A stretch of DNA of 64,000 bases, taken from NCBI GenBank assembly GCA_964058845.1, contig CAXKVR010000148.1:79636-143635 (forward strand). Reading direction: 5' to 3'. A program made the position numbers and the translations under genes. The notes under the pieces are model-generated. The model ran no database searches and was not told the origin of the DNA. It saw nothing but the letters and a program-made list of their open reading frames with translations. The stretch is from Carex sylvatica (taxonomy: Eukaryota; Streptophyta; Magnoliopsida; Poales; Cyperaceae). Numbering within the stretch: the stretch's first letter is position 1; each line of letters starts with the position of its first letter. Positions 1-12,439 of the stretch are shown in pieces.

Positions 1-3000
1 TAGTTCTAAGCATGCAAACCTCTATTAAATAACAATTAAACTACTACTTCGAAACAATTAAACTACTAGTTCTAAGCATGCAAACCTCTGTTAAATAACA
101 ATTTCTAAGCATAAAAACCTTTATTAAATAACAATTAAACTACTACTTCGAAACAATCATTCTTAACAGACTCATCAATTATTTTATATTGTCAAAATTT
201 GTACCAATACCCGAGCGCGTCCCCCACCAGAATGATTACATATTTAAATTTTATGTTAGTCAAAACTACTAGTTCTAAGCATGCAAACCTCTATTAAATA
301 ACAATTAAACTACTACTTCGAAACAATTAAACTACTAGTTCTAAGCATGCAAACCTCTGTTAAATAACAATTTCTAAGCATAAAAACCTTTATTAAATAA
401 CAATTAAACTACTACTTCGAAACAATCATTCTTAATAGACTCATCAATTATTTTATGTTGTCAAAATTTGTACCAATACCCGAGCGCGTCCCCCACCAGA
501 ATGATTACATATTTGAATTTTATGTTAGTCAAAACTACTAGTTCTAAGCATGCAAACCTCTATTAAATAACAATTAAACTACTACTTCGAAACAATTAAA
601 CTACTAGTTCTAAGCATGCAAACCTCTGTTAAATAACAATTTCTAAGCATAAAAACTTTTATTAAATACCAATTAAACTACTACTTCGAAACAATCATTC
701 TTAACAGACTCATCAATTATTTTATATTGTCAAAATTTGTACCAATATCCGAGCGCGTCCCCCACCAGAATGATTACATATTTAAATTTTATGTTAGTCA
801 AAACTACTAGTTCTAAGCATGCAAACCTCTATTAAATAACAATTAAACTACTACTTTGAAACAATCATTCTTAGCAGACTCATCAATTATTTTATGTTGT
901 CAAAATTTGTACCAATATCCAAGCGCGTCCCCCACCAGAATGATTACAGCTCTGAATTTTATGTTAGTCAAAACTACTGGTTCTAAGCATGCAAACCTCT
1001 ATTAAATAACAATTAAACTACTACTTTGAAATAATTAAACTACTAGTTCTAAGCATGCAAACCTCTATTAAATAATAATTTCTAAGCATGAAAACCCTTT
1101 ATTAAATAACAATTAAACTACTACTTCGAAACAATCATTCTTAACAGACTCATCAATTATTTTATGTTGTCAAAATTTGTACCAATACCCGAGCGCGTCC
1201 CCCACCAGAATGATTACATATTTAAATTTTATGTTAGTCAAAACTACTAGTTCTAAGCATGCAAACCTCTATTAAATAACAATTAAACTACTACTTCGAA
1301 ACAATTAAACTACTAGTTCTAAGCATGCAAACCTCTGTTAAATAACAATTTCTAAGCATAAAAACCTTTATTAAATAACAATTAAACTACTACTTCGAAA
1401 CAATCATTCTTAACAGACTCATCAATTATTTTATGTTGTCAAAATTTGTACCAATACCCGAGCGCGTCCCCCACCAGAATGATTACATATTTGAATTTTA
1501 TGTTAGTCAAAACTACTAGTTCTAAGCATGCAAACCTCTATTAAATAACAATTAAACTACTACTTCGAAACAATTAAACTACTAGTTCTAAGCATGCAAA
1601 CCTCTGTTAAATAACAATTTCTAAGCATAAAAACTTTTATTAAATAACAATTAAACTACTACTTCGAAACAATCATTCTTAACAGACTCATCAATTATTT
1701 TATATTGTCAAAATTTGTACCAATACCCGAGCGCGTCCCCCACCAGAATGATTACATATTTAAATTTTATGTTAGTCAAAACTACTAGTTCTAAGCATGC
1801 AAACCTCTATTAAATAACAATTAAACTACTACTTTGAAACAATCATTCTTAGCAGACTCATCAATTATTTTATGTTGTCAAAATTTGTACCAATATCCAA
1901 GCGCGTCCCCCACCAGAATGATTACAGCTCTGAATTTTATGTTAGTCAAAACTACTGGTTCTAAGCATGCAAACCTCTATTAAATAACAATTAAACTACT
2001 ACTTTGAAATAATTAAACTACTAGTTCTAAGCATGCAAACCTCTATTAAATAATAATTAAACTACTACTTTGAAACAATCATTCTTAGCAGACTCATCAA
2101 TTATTTTATGTTGTCAAAATTTGTACCAATATCCAAGCGCGTCCCCCACCAGAATGATTACAGCTCTGAATTTTATGTTAGTCAAAACTACTGGTTCTAA
2201 GCATGCAAACCTCTATTAAATAACAATTAAACTACTACTTTGAAATAATTAAACTACTAGTTCTAAGCATGCAAACCTCTATTAAATAATAATTAAACTA
2301 CTACTTTGAAACAATCATTCTTAGCAGACTCATCAATTATTTTATGTTGTCAAAATTTGTACCAATATCCAAGCGCGTCCCCCACCAGAATGATTACAGC
2401 TCTGAATTTTATGTTAGCCAAAACTACTAGTTCTAAGCATGCAAACCTCTATTAAATAATAATTTCTAAGCATGAAAACCCTCTATTAAATAACAATTAA
2501 ACTACTACTTCGAAACAATCATTCTTAACCGACTCATCAATTATTTTATGTTGTCAAAATTTGTACCAATACTCGAGTGCGTCCCCCACCAGAATGATTA
2601 CATATTTGAATTTTATGTTAGTCAAAACTACTAGTTCTAAGCATGCAAACCTCTATTAAATAACAATTAAACTACTACTTCGAAACAATTAAACTACTAG
2701 TTCTAAGCATGCAAACCTCTGTTAAATAACAATTTCTAAGCATAAAAACCTTTATTAAATAACAATTAAACTACTACTTTGAAACAATTAAACTACTAGT
2801 TCTAAGCATGCAAATCTCTGTTAAATAACAATTTCTAAGTATAAAAATCTCTATTAAATAACAATTAAACTGCTACTTCGAAACAATCATTCCTAGCAGA
2901 CTCATCAATTATTTTATGTTGTCAAAATTAAAACTTTTTCCAACAATAACAATTTCTAAGCATGAAAACCTCTATTAAATAACAATTAAACTACTACTTC

Positions 3001-3190
3001 GAAACAATCATTATTAGCAGACTCATCATTTATTTTATGTTGTCAAAACTAGAACAATGACAATTCCTAAGCATGAAAACCTCTATTAAATAACAATTAA
3101 ACTACTACTTCGAAATAATTATTCTTAGCAGACTCATCATTTATTTTATGTTGTCAAAATTATAACTTTTCACAACAATGACAATTTGAA
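1..3190. repeat. Satellite-like tandem array with higher-order structure
   Basis: Near-identical units begin with TAGTTCTAAGCATGCAAACC at 1, 270, 539, 808, 978 (TGG variant), 1248, 1517, 1786, 1956, 2192, 2428 and 2632. Unit lengths are 269, 269, 269, 170, 270, 269, 269, 170, 236, 236 and 204 bp. The series 269+269+170+270 that starts at 270 is repeated from 1248, giving a higher-order period of 978 bp. Each unit carries a GC-richer core, GAGCGCGTCCCCCACCAG. Units decay after about 2850 and stop near 3190. No coding frame was seen. The array reaches the left window edge, so its full size is unknown. Confidence 0.93.
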
Positions 3191-3742
3191 ATAACATCTC
3201 TTAACAATGGAAAGCACAAAGAGGAAGAAAATAGAGAGAGAAGAAACGAAGCAAAACAGAAACAAAATGGATCTTCAAAATGGAGACTGTTTTTTTAGTT
3301 ATTAAATATCAAAAGTTGTTAATTTGCATCATTAAAATTTGTACTTATCATTAAAATTAGAACCAATCCCAAAGCTAGTCCCTGAGCTAATCATTAAAAC
3401 TTGTACTTTAAAGTACTTTAAAGTACTTATAACTAGTTTAACTAGTTAAAGTACTTAAATAGTTAGCTATTGATTAGAGAACCGTTAATAAGCTGGGGGA
3501 CTAGCTCGGAGATTAGTGATTACAACTGCTCCTAACAAACTGTCCACGAAATTAAAACGCAGGACAAAACCGTGCAAAGCTAACGTTTAAAACAATCAAA
3601 TTAAAATTGTGATGCGTTAAAACAGCGATGCGTTAATTAATGGCAAATTAATAAATTTTGGTTATTAATAGACGGTTAAACTCAGTTAAACCAGTTCGAA
3701 GACGCTCTCAAATTTGATGGCTCGGAATACCATAACATTTCT
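3191..3742. other. Non-genic flank of the satellite, palindrome-rich
   Basis: No gene is visible. The stretch 3385-3535 keeps a faint resemblance to the satellite core (the ACCAATCCC...GTCCC...AATCATTA layout). At 3402-3450 there are overlapping short palindromes built from AAGTACTT and AACTAGTT. The rest is AT-rich sequence without a recognisable element. Confidence 0.5.
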
Positions 3743-4669
3743 CTTTTCACAAATGGTGCATTGCTCGTCAAAGGACATGGAGCCGTGTTCAGCTTGAACC
3801 TTTTTTTTAGCAGGGAGGCCTATCTTCACCCAATCCTCAATAAACTCACTGTTTATTTTTTTTTACAAAAACAACATGAAGCAAGAAAATTTTGTCAAAC
3901 TTAAAATACAAATGGGTATAGAAGTATTGCAATCCAAATTTTGGTTTTGCCCATACATAAAAAGAGTAATATATATTAATATTGTCATGTATATATATAC
4001 TCAGCAATCATTTTGATCGATTACCAATTAATTACTAGTTACTTCTGTCTTACGTACTTTAATTACTTCCCCTTGAATAAAATAATTAATCGAGGAAGGA
4101 TTTTCATGTGCTTAAATAGAATCTGATTATATATAGTATGAACTTAATTATATTAATTAATTAGTGACATAAAATATTTGAGGGGCCCTATAATTGGATC
4201 AAAGCATGCGAGGCATTGGTGTACTCACTAAGATAATACAGCTATATATATATATATTGACTAGCTAGTTACTCTTTCCTATATGAAAAATAATAATGGA
4301 AGAATGAAAAATAACTTGAGCGGGGATAATAAAGCAATTAAAAAGAGAAATTTTATTTTCACTGTAATAATTAAGATCATATAACTGATGTCCTTGATCA
4401 GAAATCGATCCAAAATGCATCATACGATGCCGGTACAATAAAATGCCATCACAATTAATTGCAAATGGATGTGTATTTATACTTTTAGCTACTTATCATA
4501 AAATCATATAAATATGTTCCATTGGGCAGCAGAGATAAATTCTTCCAAGATCTCAAATGCACCATTATTGATGAAATCATAGTGAGCGCCAAACAGCTTC
4601 TCAAGTGATAACTCCTTCCATTACAAACGGGTACGTCTTCAGTTTCTCAAGTGATAACTTCACTGATTC
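3743..4669 (-). pseudogene. Scrambled beta-carbonic anhydrase fragment (copy A)
   Basis: Two exons homologous to the last two exons of copy B are present. 3743-3848 matches the exon encoding [11 protein letters not shown]...DEQCTICEK. About 4540-4669 matches the final exon (LFGAHYDF...FEILEE). In a minus-strand gene the final exon should lie at the lower coordinate, but here the order is swapped, so the copy was rearranged. Splice sites are damaged: the donor after the first exon reads AG instead of GT, and the acceptor before the last exon reads AT. The final exon also carries an internal duplicate of TCTCAAGTGATAAC. Flanking intron and 3' sequence match 20555-21210 and 21225-21440. The zinc-ligand exons are absent, so no enzyme can be made. 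Confidence 0.85.
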
Positions 4670-4694
4670 ATGTAATATTTTAATATTTTACTTT

Positions 4695-4698
<4 letters not shown>

Positions 4699-4743
<45 letters not shown>

Positions 4744-4767
4744 CATCATCATCATCATCATCATCAA
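4699..4767. repeat. Compound (TTA)n-(TCA)n microsatellite
   Basis: About 15 TTA repeats run directly into about 8 TCA repeats, in the remnant of the intron before the last beta-CA exon. The other copies also have trinucleotide runs at this intron position: about 20937-20962 in B, 36829-36863 in C and 47280-47310 in D. Confidence 0.9.
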
Positions 4768-4769
4768 AT

Positions 4770-6240
4770 AACCAAAAAATTCTTAATATATAGCATGTTT
4801 TTTCAAATTACAATCGTAATTACACATTCAAATAGTTCTGCTGTAAACAATTTTAAATTATCACTTATCATGCATGCTGTGAAAAAAACTTAAAAGGATA
4901 CATTGGCACATGCAAATCAGAAATACACATCATTTATTTATTTACTTATTTGCTTGGATTGGAGTGACCATATAAAAAGAAAGGAAAAATGTATATATGG
5001 GAGAAAAATGTACAAAAAATCAGGTCTAAAAAATGTTAATCCAGATTATTTGTAGTAGTCTTTTTAATAAATCAAATTATATAGTATTTAATCTATATTT
5101 CTAATATTTAAATACAAAAAATAAATAAATTATAAACATTTTTTTTAATTAAAAAAATAATAAGAAAAACTTAAAACCACAAAAAAAAAACATTGAGGTT
5201 TTCGAATCCCAAGTTTAAAACCTCAATGTTTTTTTGCGATTTTAGAATTCCAAAACACCAAAAAAAAAAATTGTAATTTTGGACTGAATTTTCATCAAAT
5301 TTTTTTTGCAATTTGGACAGATTTCAAAATTTATCAATAATTTTCTACTTTAGATTGTTGAGTTCACAAGAAAAAGGAAAATGATAGATTGGGAATCAAA
5401 GCTTCCTCATAATGTTGATGATAATTGCTGTTATGCGTATTCCAAAAATCTTGATTTGGAGGAAGACAGTAAAGAATTATTGAAGTTGTTGAGTAAGAAC
5501 GTACCTCTAAAAACCGTGTTCGTAACTAGGACTTGAGTAGTACAGCCCAATGAAATCATTTTTCTTTTTACTTTGCTGTTGCTTGTATTGACATGGTTTT
5601 AAGTCAGTCTGCATGTTGTCAATTAAAGTACTACAAATGCTTTTATTTGGGGCTCACTGTTATGTGAAGTTCAGAGTATTCAATTTGTTGATATATATGC
5701 ATGTACTGTGTTCATCTTATTGTTATGTTGGTTCTTGATGACATTTATTTCTTTTAATTAGATAAAATTATAAATCAACTGAGTTATATTTAACTGAAGT
5801 TTCACTTTTAACAGTTTAACAAGTAATTGATACCAAAATGAAAGAGATAACGAAAAAAAGAATGAAATTTTTTTCTATCAAAATTGTGTACGTATCTATG
5901 CTAAAATGTCAATTTATCAATAAAATAAAATAAAAGTTCAAGAATCAGTGAGCTTATATCATAGTTTAGCAAAAGATAATTATATCATCAGTGGAAATTA
6001 ATATGATTTAATAAAATAAAAATCAAGAATCAGTGCACCTTTTAAGGTTTAACAAAAGATAATTAACATCATTCGAAAGTTTGACTAACTCGTTTAACTG
6101 AATTATGAATTTGATTGGTTCTACGATGTTATTATTTGAGAAGGACATATTTAATTTTGCGTGAAGTACATTTTTTTTAAATATATTTGAATATTAACTT
6201 GTCCACTTCATCACTAACTACAAATCTACCCACAATGATA
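4770..6240. other. AT-rich stretch without a recognised gene
   Basis: To about 5010 this continues the homology to the copy B intron (21000-21210). Beyond that it is AT-rich. One clear hairpin sits at about 5180-5232, where ACATTGAGGTTTT and its complement flank a short loop. 5380-5540 has a short, less AT-rich stretch that could be a decayed exon, but I could not assign it. Confidence 0.4.
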
Positions 6241-6259
6241 ATGGTCGAAGCAGAGAATT

Positions 6260-6470
6260 CACATCCCCTCATGTTACCTGACTGAGTACAATTGAATCGG
6301 ACAGTTCACAATTGGAATTTTTAACTTGGCACGAATCTCAAAGCTCAAATAATACTGCCCTTGCGCTATCCCGAGAAGACACCAGCTGAGATTAAATCTG
6401 GACCATCCGTTTCAACTATGTTGACTCAAATACCTGGGAGGATACGGATCCTGAAGCAGAGACCCCGCCT
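6260..6470. repeat. Diverged copy of the sequence upstream of fusion gene D
   Basis: This stretch and 52380-52560 share several blocks in the same order, including TTACCTGAC, TGGCACGAATCTCAAA, TACCTGGGA and ATACGGATCC. At 52.4 kb the block lies just upstream of the lectin-carbonic anhydrase promoter. Here it lies upstream of the beta-CA fragment of copy A, so it may mark the far end of a decayed duplicate module. A 73-codon ORF covers it but resembles nothing I know. Confidence 0.55.
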
Positions 6471-7050
6471 CCCCATTTACTTCATAAGTTTTCTAATGTA
6501 TCCTCTCTCCTTCATTGGTTTTCTCAGAATTATGAGGAACAGAGGGGTAATTGTAAATTGTAATCGAACATCATGTTTTTAGTGGCAGTTATTTTTTTTA
6601 GTATTATATATTGTTTATGAATTAAGGAATGAGTTGTTGAGGAAAAGTTTTGCTCATATTTATTTTTGGTAAATATGAGGATCCATTTGAATACAGTCAG
6701 AAACAAGTCCATAAAATTTTTATGGGCCGAGTACAGAAGGGCTCCTAATGGGCCTTTAAAAGAGGTGTAACAAGTCCATTAAATCTTTAAGCCCTTCTAC
6801 ATATGCAGTTGGCTGCTCCAACAAGTCCACTTTCTACAATTGACTTGAAGTCAGCGTCAATTCCAACCCAAGTTTTATTTTTATTTTTTTTATTTTTTGT
6901 GAATGCCATGCAGTAACAATGTAACATGCAGTAGCTACACAGCTCCAACCCAAGTCTACTAAAATAAAGAAAGAAGAAAAGTTTTTAAAAAAAAATAATA
7001 ATAAAGAAAGAAAAAAAAGAAACCCCTTCACAAAAAATGACACGCAGAAA

Positions 7051-8193
7051 TAGGGCTGCTAATGAATTGAGCTGATTCGCGAATCGATGAGTTGAGCAGC
7101 TCAATATTTCATAACGAATCAGACTCAAAACTTAAAAAAAAACTCAAACTCGGCTCGACTCGGCTCATGTAAACACTTGGCTCGACTTGCGAGCCGGCTC
7201 ATATTTTTACTTATTTACACTTTCCATTAAACAAGCATTTGTTATAAGCAATCGAGTAATTGTTTTGACTTTTGAGAGATTAATACCAGCCTATTGCTCA
7301 ATTTTTTTTTATGTGGATAAATTTCAAATTTCAATTTTAAAGTTCAAAGTTCAATTTTTTTTTATGTAAATAAATTTCAATTTTTTTTTAAAATTTTAAA
7401 GTTTTGTCAAATTCCAAATTTTTTTCAAAAATTTTCAAATTTCATTTTTTTTTTTCAAATTTCAAAGTATACTGAAAAAAGCTTCCTTAGCCCACAAATT
7501 GTCCTCCCTCCGGAACATGGAAAAATGAGGAACGATTGGCGTCAATCGTTACTAGTGGGTCCCAAGATAGCTCCTTCAAATTTGGCTCTAACTTGAATTT
7601 AATATCCCTTCTCGATTCCTTGTTTCAAATTTTAAAAATTTAAAATTTGAAAAAAACTTTCAAAATTTGATAAAAAATCGAAATTTGAAATTTTTTGAAA
7701 TATGAAAAAAATTTGAAATTTGAAAAAAAAAATTGAAATTTAAAAACAATTTCAAATTTGAAAAAACTTTGAAATTTAAAAAAGAATTAAAATTTGAAAT
7801 TTATACACATAAAAAAAATTGAAATTGAACTTTGAAATTGAAATTTGAAATTTATCGGTATAAAAAAAATTGAGCAATAAGTTGATAATAACTCCTCAAA
7901 AGTCAAAACAATTGTTAGATTACTCATAAGTCATAATAAATGCTTGCTTAATGAAAAGTGCAAATAAATAAAAATATGAGCCAACTCGTGAGTTCACGAA
8001 CCGAGTGTTTACATAAGTCGAACCAAACTGAGTTTTTTCTTTTTAAAAACAAGTCAAATTTGAGTCAAATTATTTTACTTCTCTCGTTAAACTGAATTAT
8101 TTTGCTTCTCCCGTTAAACTGAATTATTTTGCTTCTCTCACATCGAGTAGAGTCGAGTTTGAGTTTGAGCCGACTTAATCAGTAGTTGCCCTA
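7051..8193. mobile_element. hAT-type foldback element (non-autonomous)
   Basis: An 8-bp direct duplication, CGCAGAAA, flanks the element at 7043-7050 and 8194-8201. The ends are inverted, TAGGGCTGCTAATGA on the left against TAGGGCAACTACTGA on the right. Homology of the arms runs roughly 250-350 bp inward (CGACTCGGCTCA, ACACTTGGCTCG and similar blocks). The centre (7300-7850) is A/T-run sequence of AAATTTGAAATTT type. An 8-bp duplication with TAGGG-type ends fits the hAT superfamily. There is no transposase. The right end is 195 bp from the NLR start codon. Confidence 0.88.
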
Positions 8194-8201
8194 CGCAGAA
8201 A

Positions 8202-8388
8202 AGAAGTGTAACAAAAAATAGATAAGCTTTTCTGTATGCCGTAAAAGAGGGGTAGTCGTAATCTCCCATCCAATTGGGTGGAGAGAGAGCTCTGAGTCCA
8301 CTGTGCATACAGACAAGCTTATCTGCTTACTACACGCAGAAGGAACCTTGGCAAGATTTTTGAAAAGAGAGAGAGAGAGAGAGTAGAG
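8202..8388 (+). promoter_or_regulatory. Proximal promoter / 5' leader of the NLR gene
   Basis: This is the only unique sequence between the hAT element and the NLR start codon. It contains an inverted repeat, AGATAAGCTTTTCTGTATGC at about 8220-8239 with its near-complement at about 8307-8326, which would fold into a hairpin of about 107 nt. A (GA)n run ends just before the ATG. I see no convincing TATA box, so the start of transcription may lie inside the transposon. Confidence 0.45.
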
Positions 8389-11300
8389 ATGGGTGTGGAG
8401 TTTATTTTTTCTATGATTTCAACCTTGAGCGGTCTGTTGAGCACCCTCCGGAGCTCGGGAGCCACCTCGACTGAGGGAGGAAATGACATTGAAAGAGATC
8501 TGAATCGGTTGGAAAGGTTGCTCAAGAGGATTCAGGCCACACTTTATGATGCCGGGGAGAGGGAGATCCGGGATGCATCTGTGAAGCTCTGGCTCAAAGA
8601 GATCAAAACTGTTGCCTACGAAGCGGATGATATCCTTGATGAGTGTCAGTACGAGTTATTGCGTCGCCAGATTGAAGAATCAGAAGATGAGCTGACATAT
8701 TCTTCATCAGCAGATGGTAGAAGGATGAAAAAGATGAAGCGCTCAGAGGGTGTTATTTCAGGTAAAATGGCCGAAAAAATTAAGGGGGTTATAGATCGGT
8801 TTGATGAAATCTCAAGAGATAGGGAGGCCTTGTGTTTGAGAGAGGATGATGGAGAAAGGCGGGATTGTGTTTGGACAGGCTTGCCACCAACAAGCCACAT
8901 GGTGAATGAGACAGCTGTCTTTGGTCGGGATGAAGATAAGAGGCAGATCTTAGATTTTGTATTGTTGGGGAATAGAGAGGAAACAAATCACATTTCAGTT
9001 ATCTCAATTGTTGGGATGGGGGGTGTCGGCAAGACAACACTTGCCCAACTAGTTTATAATGATCTCCTGATTAGTTTTAATTTTGATATGACTGCATGGG
9101 TATATGTCTCTCCTCAATTTGATGTCACAAGGATATCAAAAGAGGTCCTTGAGTCTATCTCGGAGAAGGTGTATAGTGGCTTAACGGGAAAAAGTGCAAT
9201 TCAGCGCGCTCTCGTAAAAAAGACTAAAAAGAAAAAACTATTTTTAGTGCTTGATGATGTCTGGAATGAATTACCCAGTAAATGGGAACAATTTGTAGAA
9301 CCACTTCGAGTCGCCGAGTCAGTTAGAATTGTAGTAACCACAAGAAGCAAAGCTGTAGCTCAGATTGTTCAAACCACATGTATATATGATCTAAGTTGCT
9401 TGCCACAAGATCAGTGTAAATTGTTGTTTGAGCACTATGCATTTGGGGGTCAAAACATAGATGGTTCCTCGAGGTTTTGGGCGATTGGTGCACTAATCAT
9501 AAAAAAATGTGCTGGTCTCCCACTAGCAATCAAGTCTATCGCTAGAGCTCTATCTTGCAACATGCATGAAGATAGCTGGAGAGATGTCTTGGAATCAGAA
9601 CTATGGGAATCTGATGGTAAAGATGAGATATTCCCTGCTCTCAAGGTAAGCTATTACAGTTTGCCTCCAGAATTGAAACCTTGCCTTTTGTTCTGCTCTT
9701 TATTTCCAAAAGGTTATCGATTTGTTAAAGATGAAATAATCTATATGTGGATTGCGCATGGTTATATTCAATCTAGAGGTAGCAAAAGTGAAGAAGGCAT
9801 TGGGGATAAATATATCCAAGAGTTGGATAGGAGGTCTTTCTTAACACTAGATAAACAAAGGTGGGAAGAAACCTTTACCTTGCATGATTTAATTCATGAT
9901 TTAGCAAGATCTATTTCAATGGGTGAATTTTGTACCAACACAACCGAGAGTATAAATGGTGTTATATCTAGTGATGTGCTTCATGTCTATACGGAGAATT
10001 GTAGTATGATCGACAGGTTATGTGGCAGTAGTTTATTCATCAGAACATTAGTTAACTGCTGCAAATCTGATTTAGACTACAATTTCCATATGGATATGGT
10101 GATGCATAGTAATCAGAAATTATGTACTAATGCAAACCTCCGGGTGTTGAAATGTGAAGGTGCCTATGCATGTACCTTGGAGCATATGTCCAACCTAAAG
10201 CACCTCCGCTACTTTGAACTCAGTCATAGTAACCTTGGGAGGCTTCCTAAATCAACAACACTACTCTTTAACCTAATGGCCTTAAGAGTAAGCTTTCGTG
10301 GACACCTAAAAGAATTGCCTGTCCACATTGGAAAATTGGTCAACTTAAGGTTTCTTACAATAACTGCTGTTGGGATTAAAGAGTTACCTGAATCACTTTG
10401 TCAACTTTCGAACCTACAAATGTTGTACTTGTGGTCATGCACTCAAATATATAAATTGCCAATTTGCATTGGAAACCTGACCAACCTAAAGAAACTGCAC
10501 ATTTCAGATGCAAAATTTAGAAACTTGCCTGATTCACTTTGCATGCTTCACAAATTGCAAACACTAGTATTGGAAAGGTGCTGGAATGTCAGGCAATTAC
10601 CTGATAACATCGGGAATCTCATCAATCTTCAGTGCCTATATATCCTTGATGGTTTCTTTATGAGTTTGCCAAAATCAATAAACCAGCTTTGTAACTTGGA
10701 CATCCTTGAGTTGAGTACCTGGGCCCCTCTTGTTGGGTTGTTGTGCAGACTCAAAAGCATTTTAAACAGAAGTTCAATAAATATCTCAATTGAAAAGAAG
10801 CAAGAAGAATTTGAGTTTATTGATGAGTGGGCCAAGAACTACTTGGAATATGAGTCGAGCAGTGTCTGGATAAAGCAGTTTTCGCTAAATGAGAACCTTG
10901 ATATATACAAATACAGGAAATCTGAAAGCTTACTAGAGTGTCTGAAGCCACTCAATGACCTAGTTGAGTTGAAAGTAAATGGAATTGAAGGAATTGGATA
11001 TCCGAAGTGGATTGGGACTAATTACAATAGTGGAGTAGCTCTTTTCATGCAATGTCATCTTAATAGTTGCAAGTTCTTTAGGGATCTTGGAGAGTTATCA
11101 TTACTCAAGTCACTAGCTCTAATTGGCCAGACTCTAGCTCACGACTTTTTCCAAACCTTGACCACTCAAGATGTCAAGATGATCTTCCCATCCCTAGAGG
11201 AGTTAGAATTAAAAGATATGATCGAGTGGAACATTCTAGTTGGAGAACAACATTGGGGTTGTCCAGTATTGCAGACTCTTAGAATTAACAATTGTCCAAA

Positions 11301-12416
11301 TCTTAGTTCAGTCCCAAAGTTTGATTCTCTTAAAAGTCTAGAAATAATCAAATGTTCATTTTCAAAGCTTGAGTTCAACAGGATGCATTTGCAACTACTT
11401 GAGAGCCTCCACATTGAAGAATGCATCCTACTCGCATCACTCCAGGGATTGCAAAGCCTTTATTCTCTCCGAACTCTTTATGTTGTGCAGTGCCCTCAGC
11501 TCAAGGAATTTCCCTATCCAAGCAGACTAAATATTCCTCTCTCCATAGAAATTGTTGAGTGTCCTTCCCTGAAAAGCTGGTGTCAACGTCAACAACTGAA
11601 CTATATAGAGGTACTCAATTATTGTACTCAGCATGATTTTCTTATATTTGAATCAACAATGTTCTCGAAAGAAAAGTTTTTTCTTTGTATCAATAAAAAG
11701 TCCTTATCTTGTTATATGTTCTCTTATCATACCAGGATTTCTCTTGCAAAATGCTAGTGACCTCTGGGATTCAGCAAATAATGCAGAAAAGGGATCAGGA
11801 GTTCTTGCTTGAACATATTGTGATAAAAAACTGTATAGAACAAAAGCTGGAGTTCCATAATGGCCTCTATAATCTTGTAAAGCTAGAGATAAAAGGTTGC
11901 TGGAAGCTAGAGACCCTGAAGGGGCTAAGTAAACTCAGGTTGCTTAGAAGATTAGTTTTATGGGATTGCCCACTGCTCCAACTGGAAGAAGTACCCCCAT
12001 TTCTCACATCATTGGTTGTTCATTGCTGCCATAATATGCTTTCTCTGGATCTACTACAACTACGAAATCCGTCGTCCTTAACAGAGCTGGAGATTGTGAA
12101 TTGTAAGCATCTAATGCACATTTCAGGGCTCCGGAATCTAATCGAATTAGAGACCTTGGCAATTATCCAATGCCCCCAACTTCTACTCGAGTTGTTGTTC
12201 ACTGTGCCTGACTGTGTGGTTATTTCTGGATGCCCTAGGCTAAAGGCTTGGTGTGGAATGCATTCTATTGAACCCCTTGGTAAATGATATTGTAGACACT
12301 TTCTTTTCTTTGAACAAATTAACAATTACAATTATCTTCATGTTTCAAAGATATATAAATTTATAAATTTGTCACTGCGGTTCTTGTGAAATTATGCAGA
12401 TGATGAAATGGAGTAA
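8389..12416 (+). CDS. CC-NBS-LRR (NLR) disease resistance protein
   Basis: Predicted intracellular immune receptor that detects pathogen effectors and triggers defence. Exon 1 is 8389-11610 and encodes 1074 residues. It opens with an Rx-type coiled-coil domain (about 1-170). The NB-ARC ATPase follows, with P-loop GMGGVGKTT at 209-217, kinase-2 LVLDDVW ending at W292, GLPL at 376-379 and an RNBS-D segment CLLFCSLFPKG. The MHD position reads LHD (498-500). Leucine-rich repeats run from about 600 to the end. An intron (11611-11735, GT..AG) leads in phase to exon 2 (11736-12279, more LRRs). A second intron (12280-12399) leads to a 17-nt exon ending DDEME and TAA at 12414. The total is 3783 nt, 1260 aa. 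If the first intron is retained the protein ends at 11757. If the second is retained it ends at 12287. The start is the first ATG after the GA run. Exons 2 and 3 rest on splice signals and frame only. Confidence 0.9.
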
Positions 12417-12439
12417 GCTACCCAATGAATGTCATGCTG

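Noticed and set aside
1..3190. Regular repeats resembling a CRISPR array
   Set aside because: Units are 170-270 bp, spacers are not unique, and the genome is clearly a plant nuclear one.
6361..6582. 73-codon frame as a small gene
   Set aside because: It overlaps a diverged dispersed block, has no recognised domain, and the copy of this block at 52.4 kb does not keep the frame.
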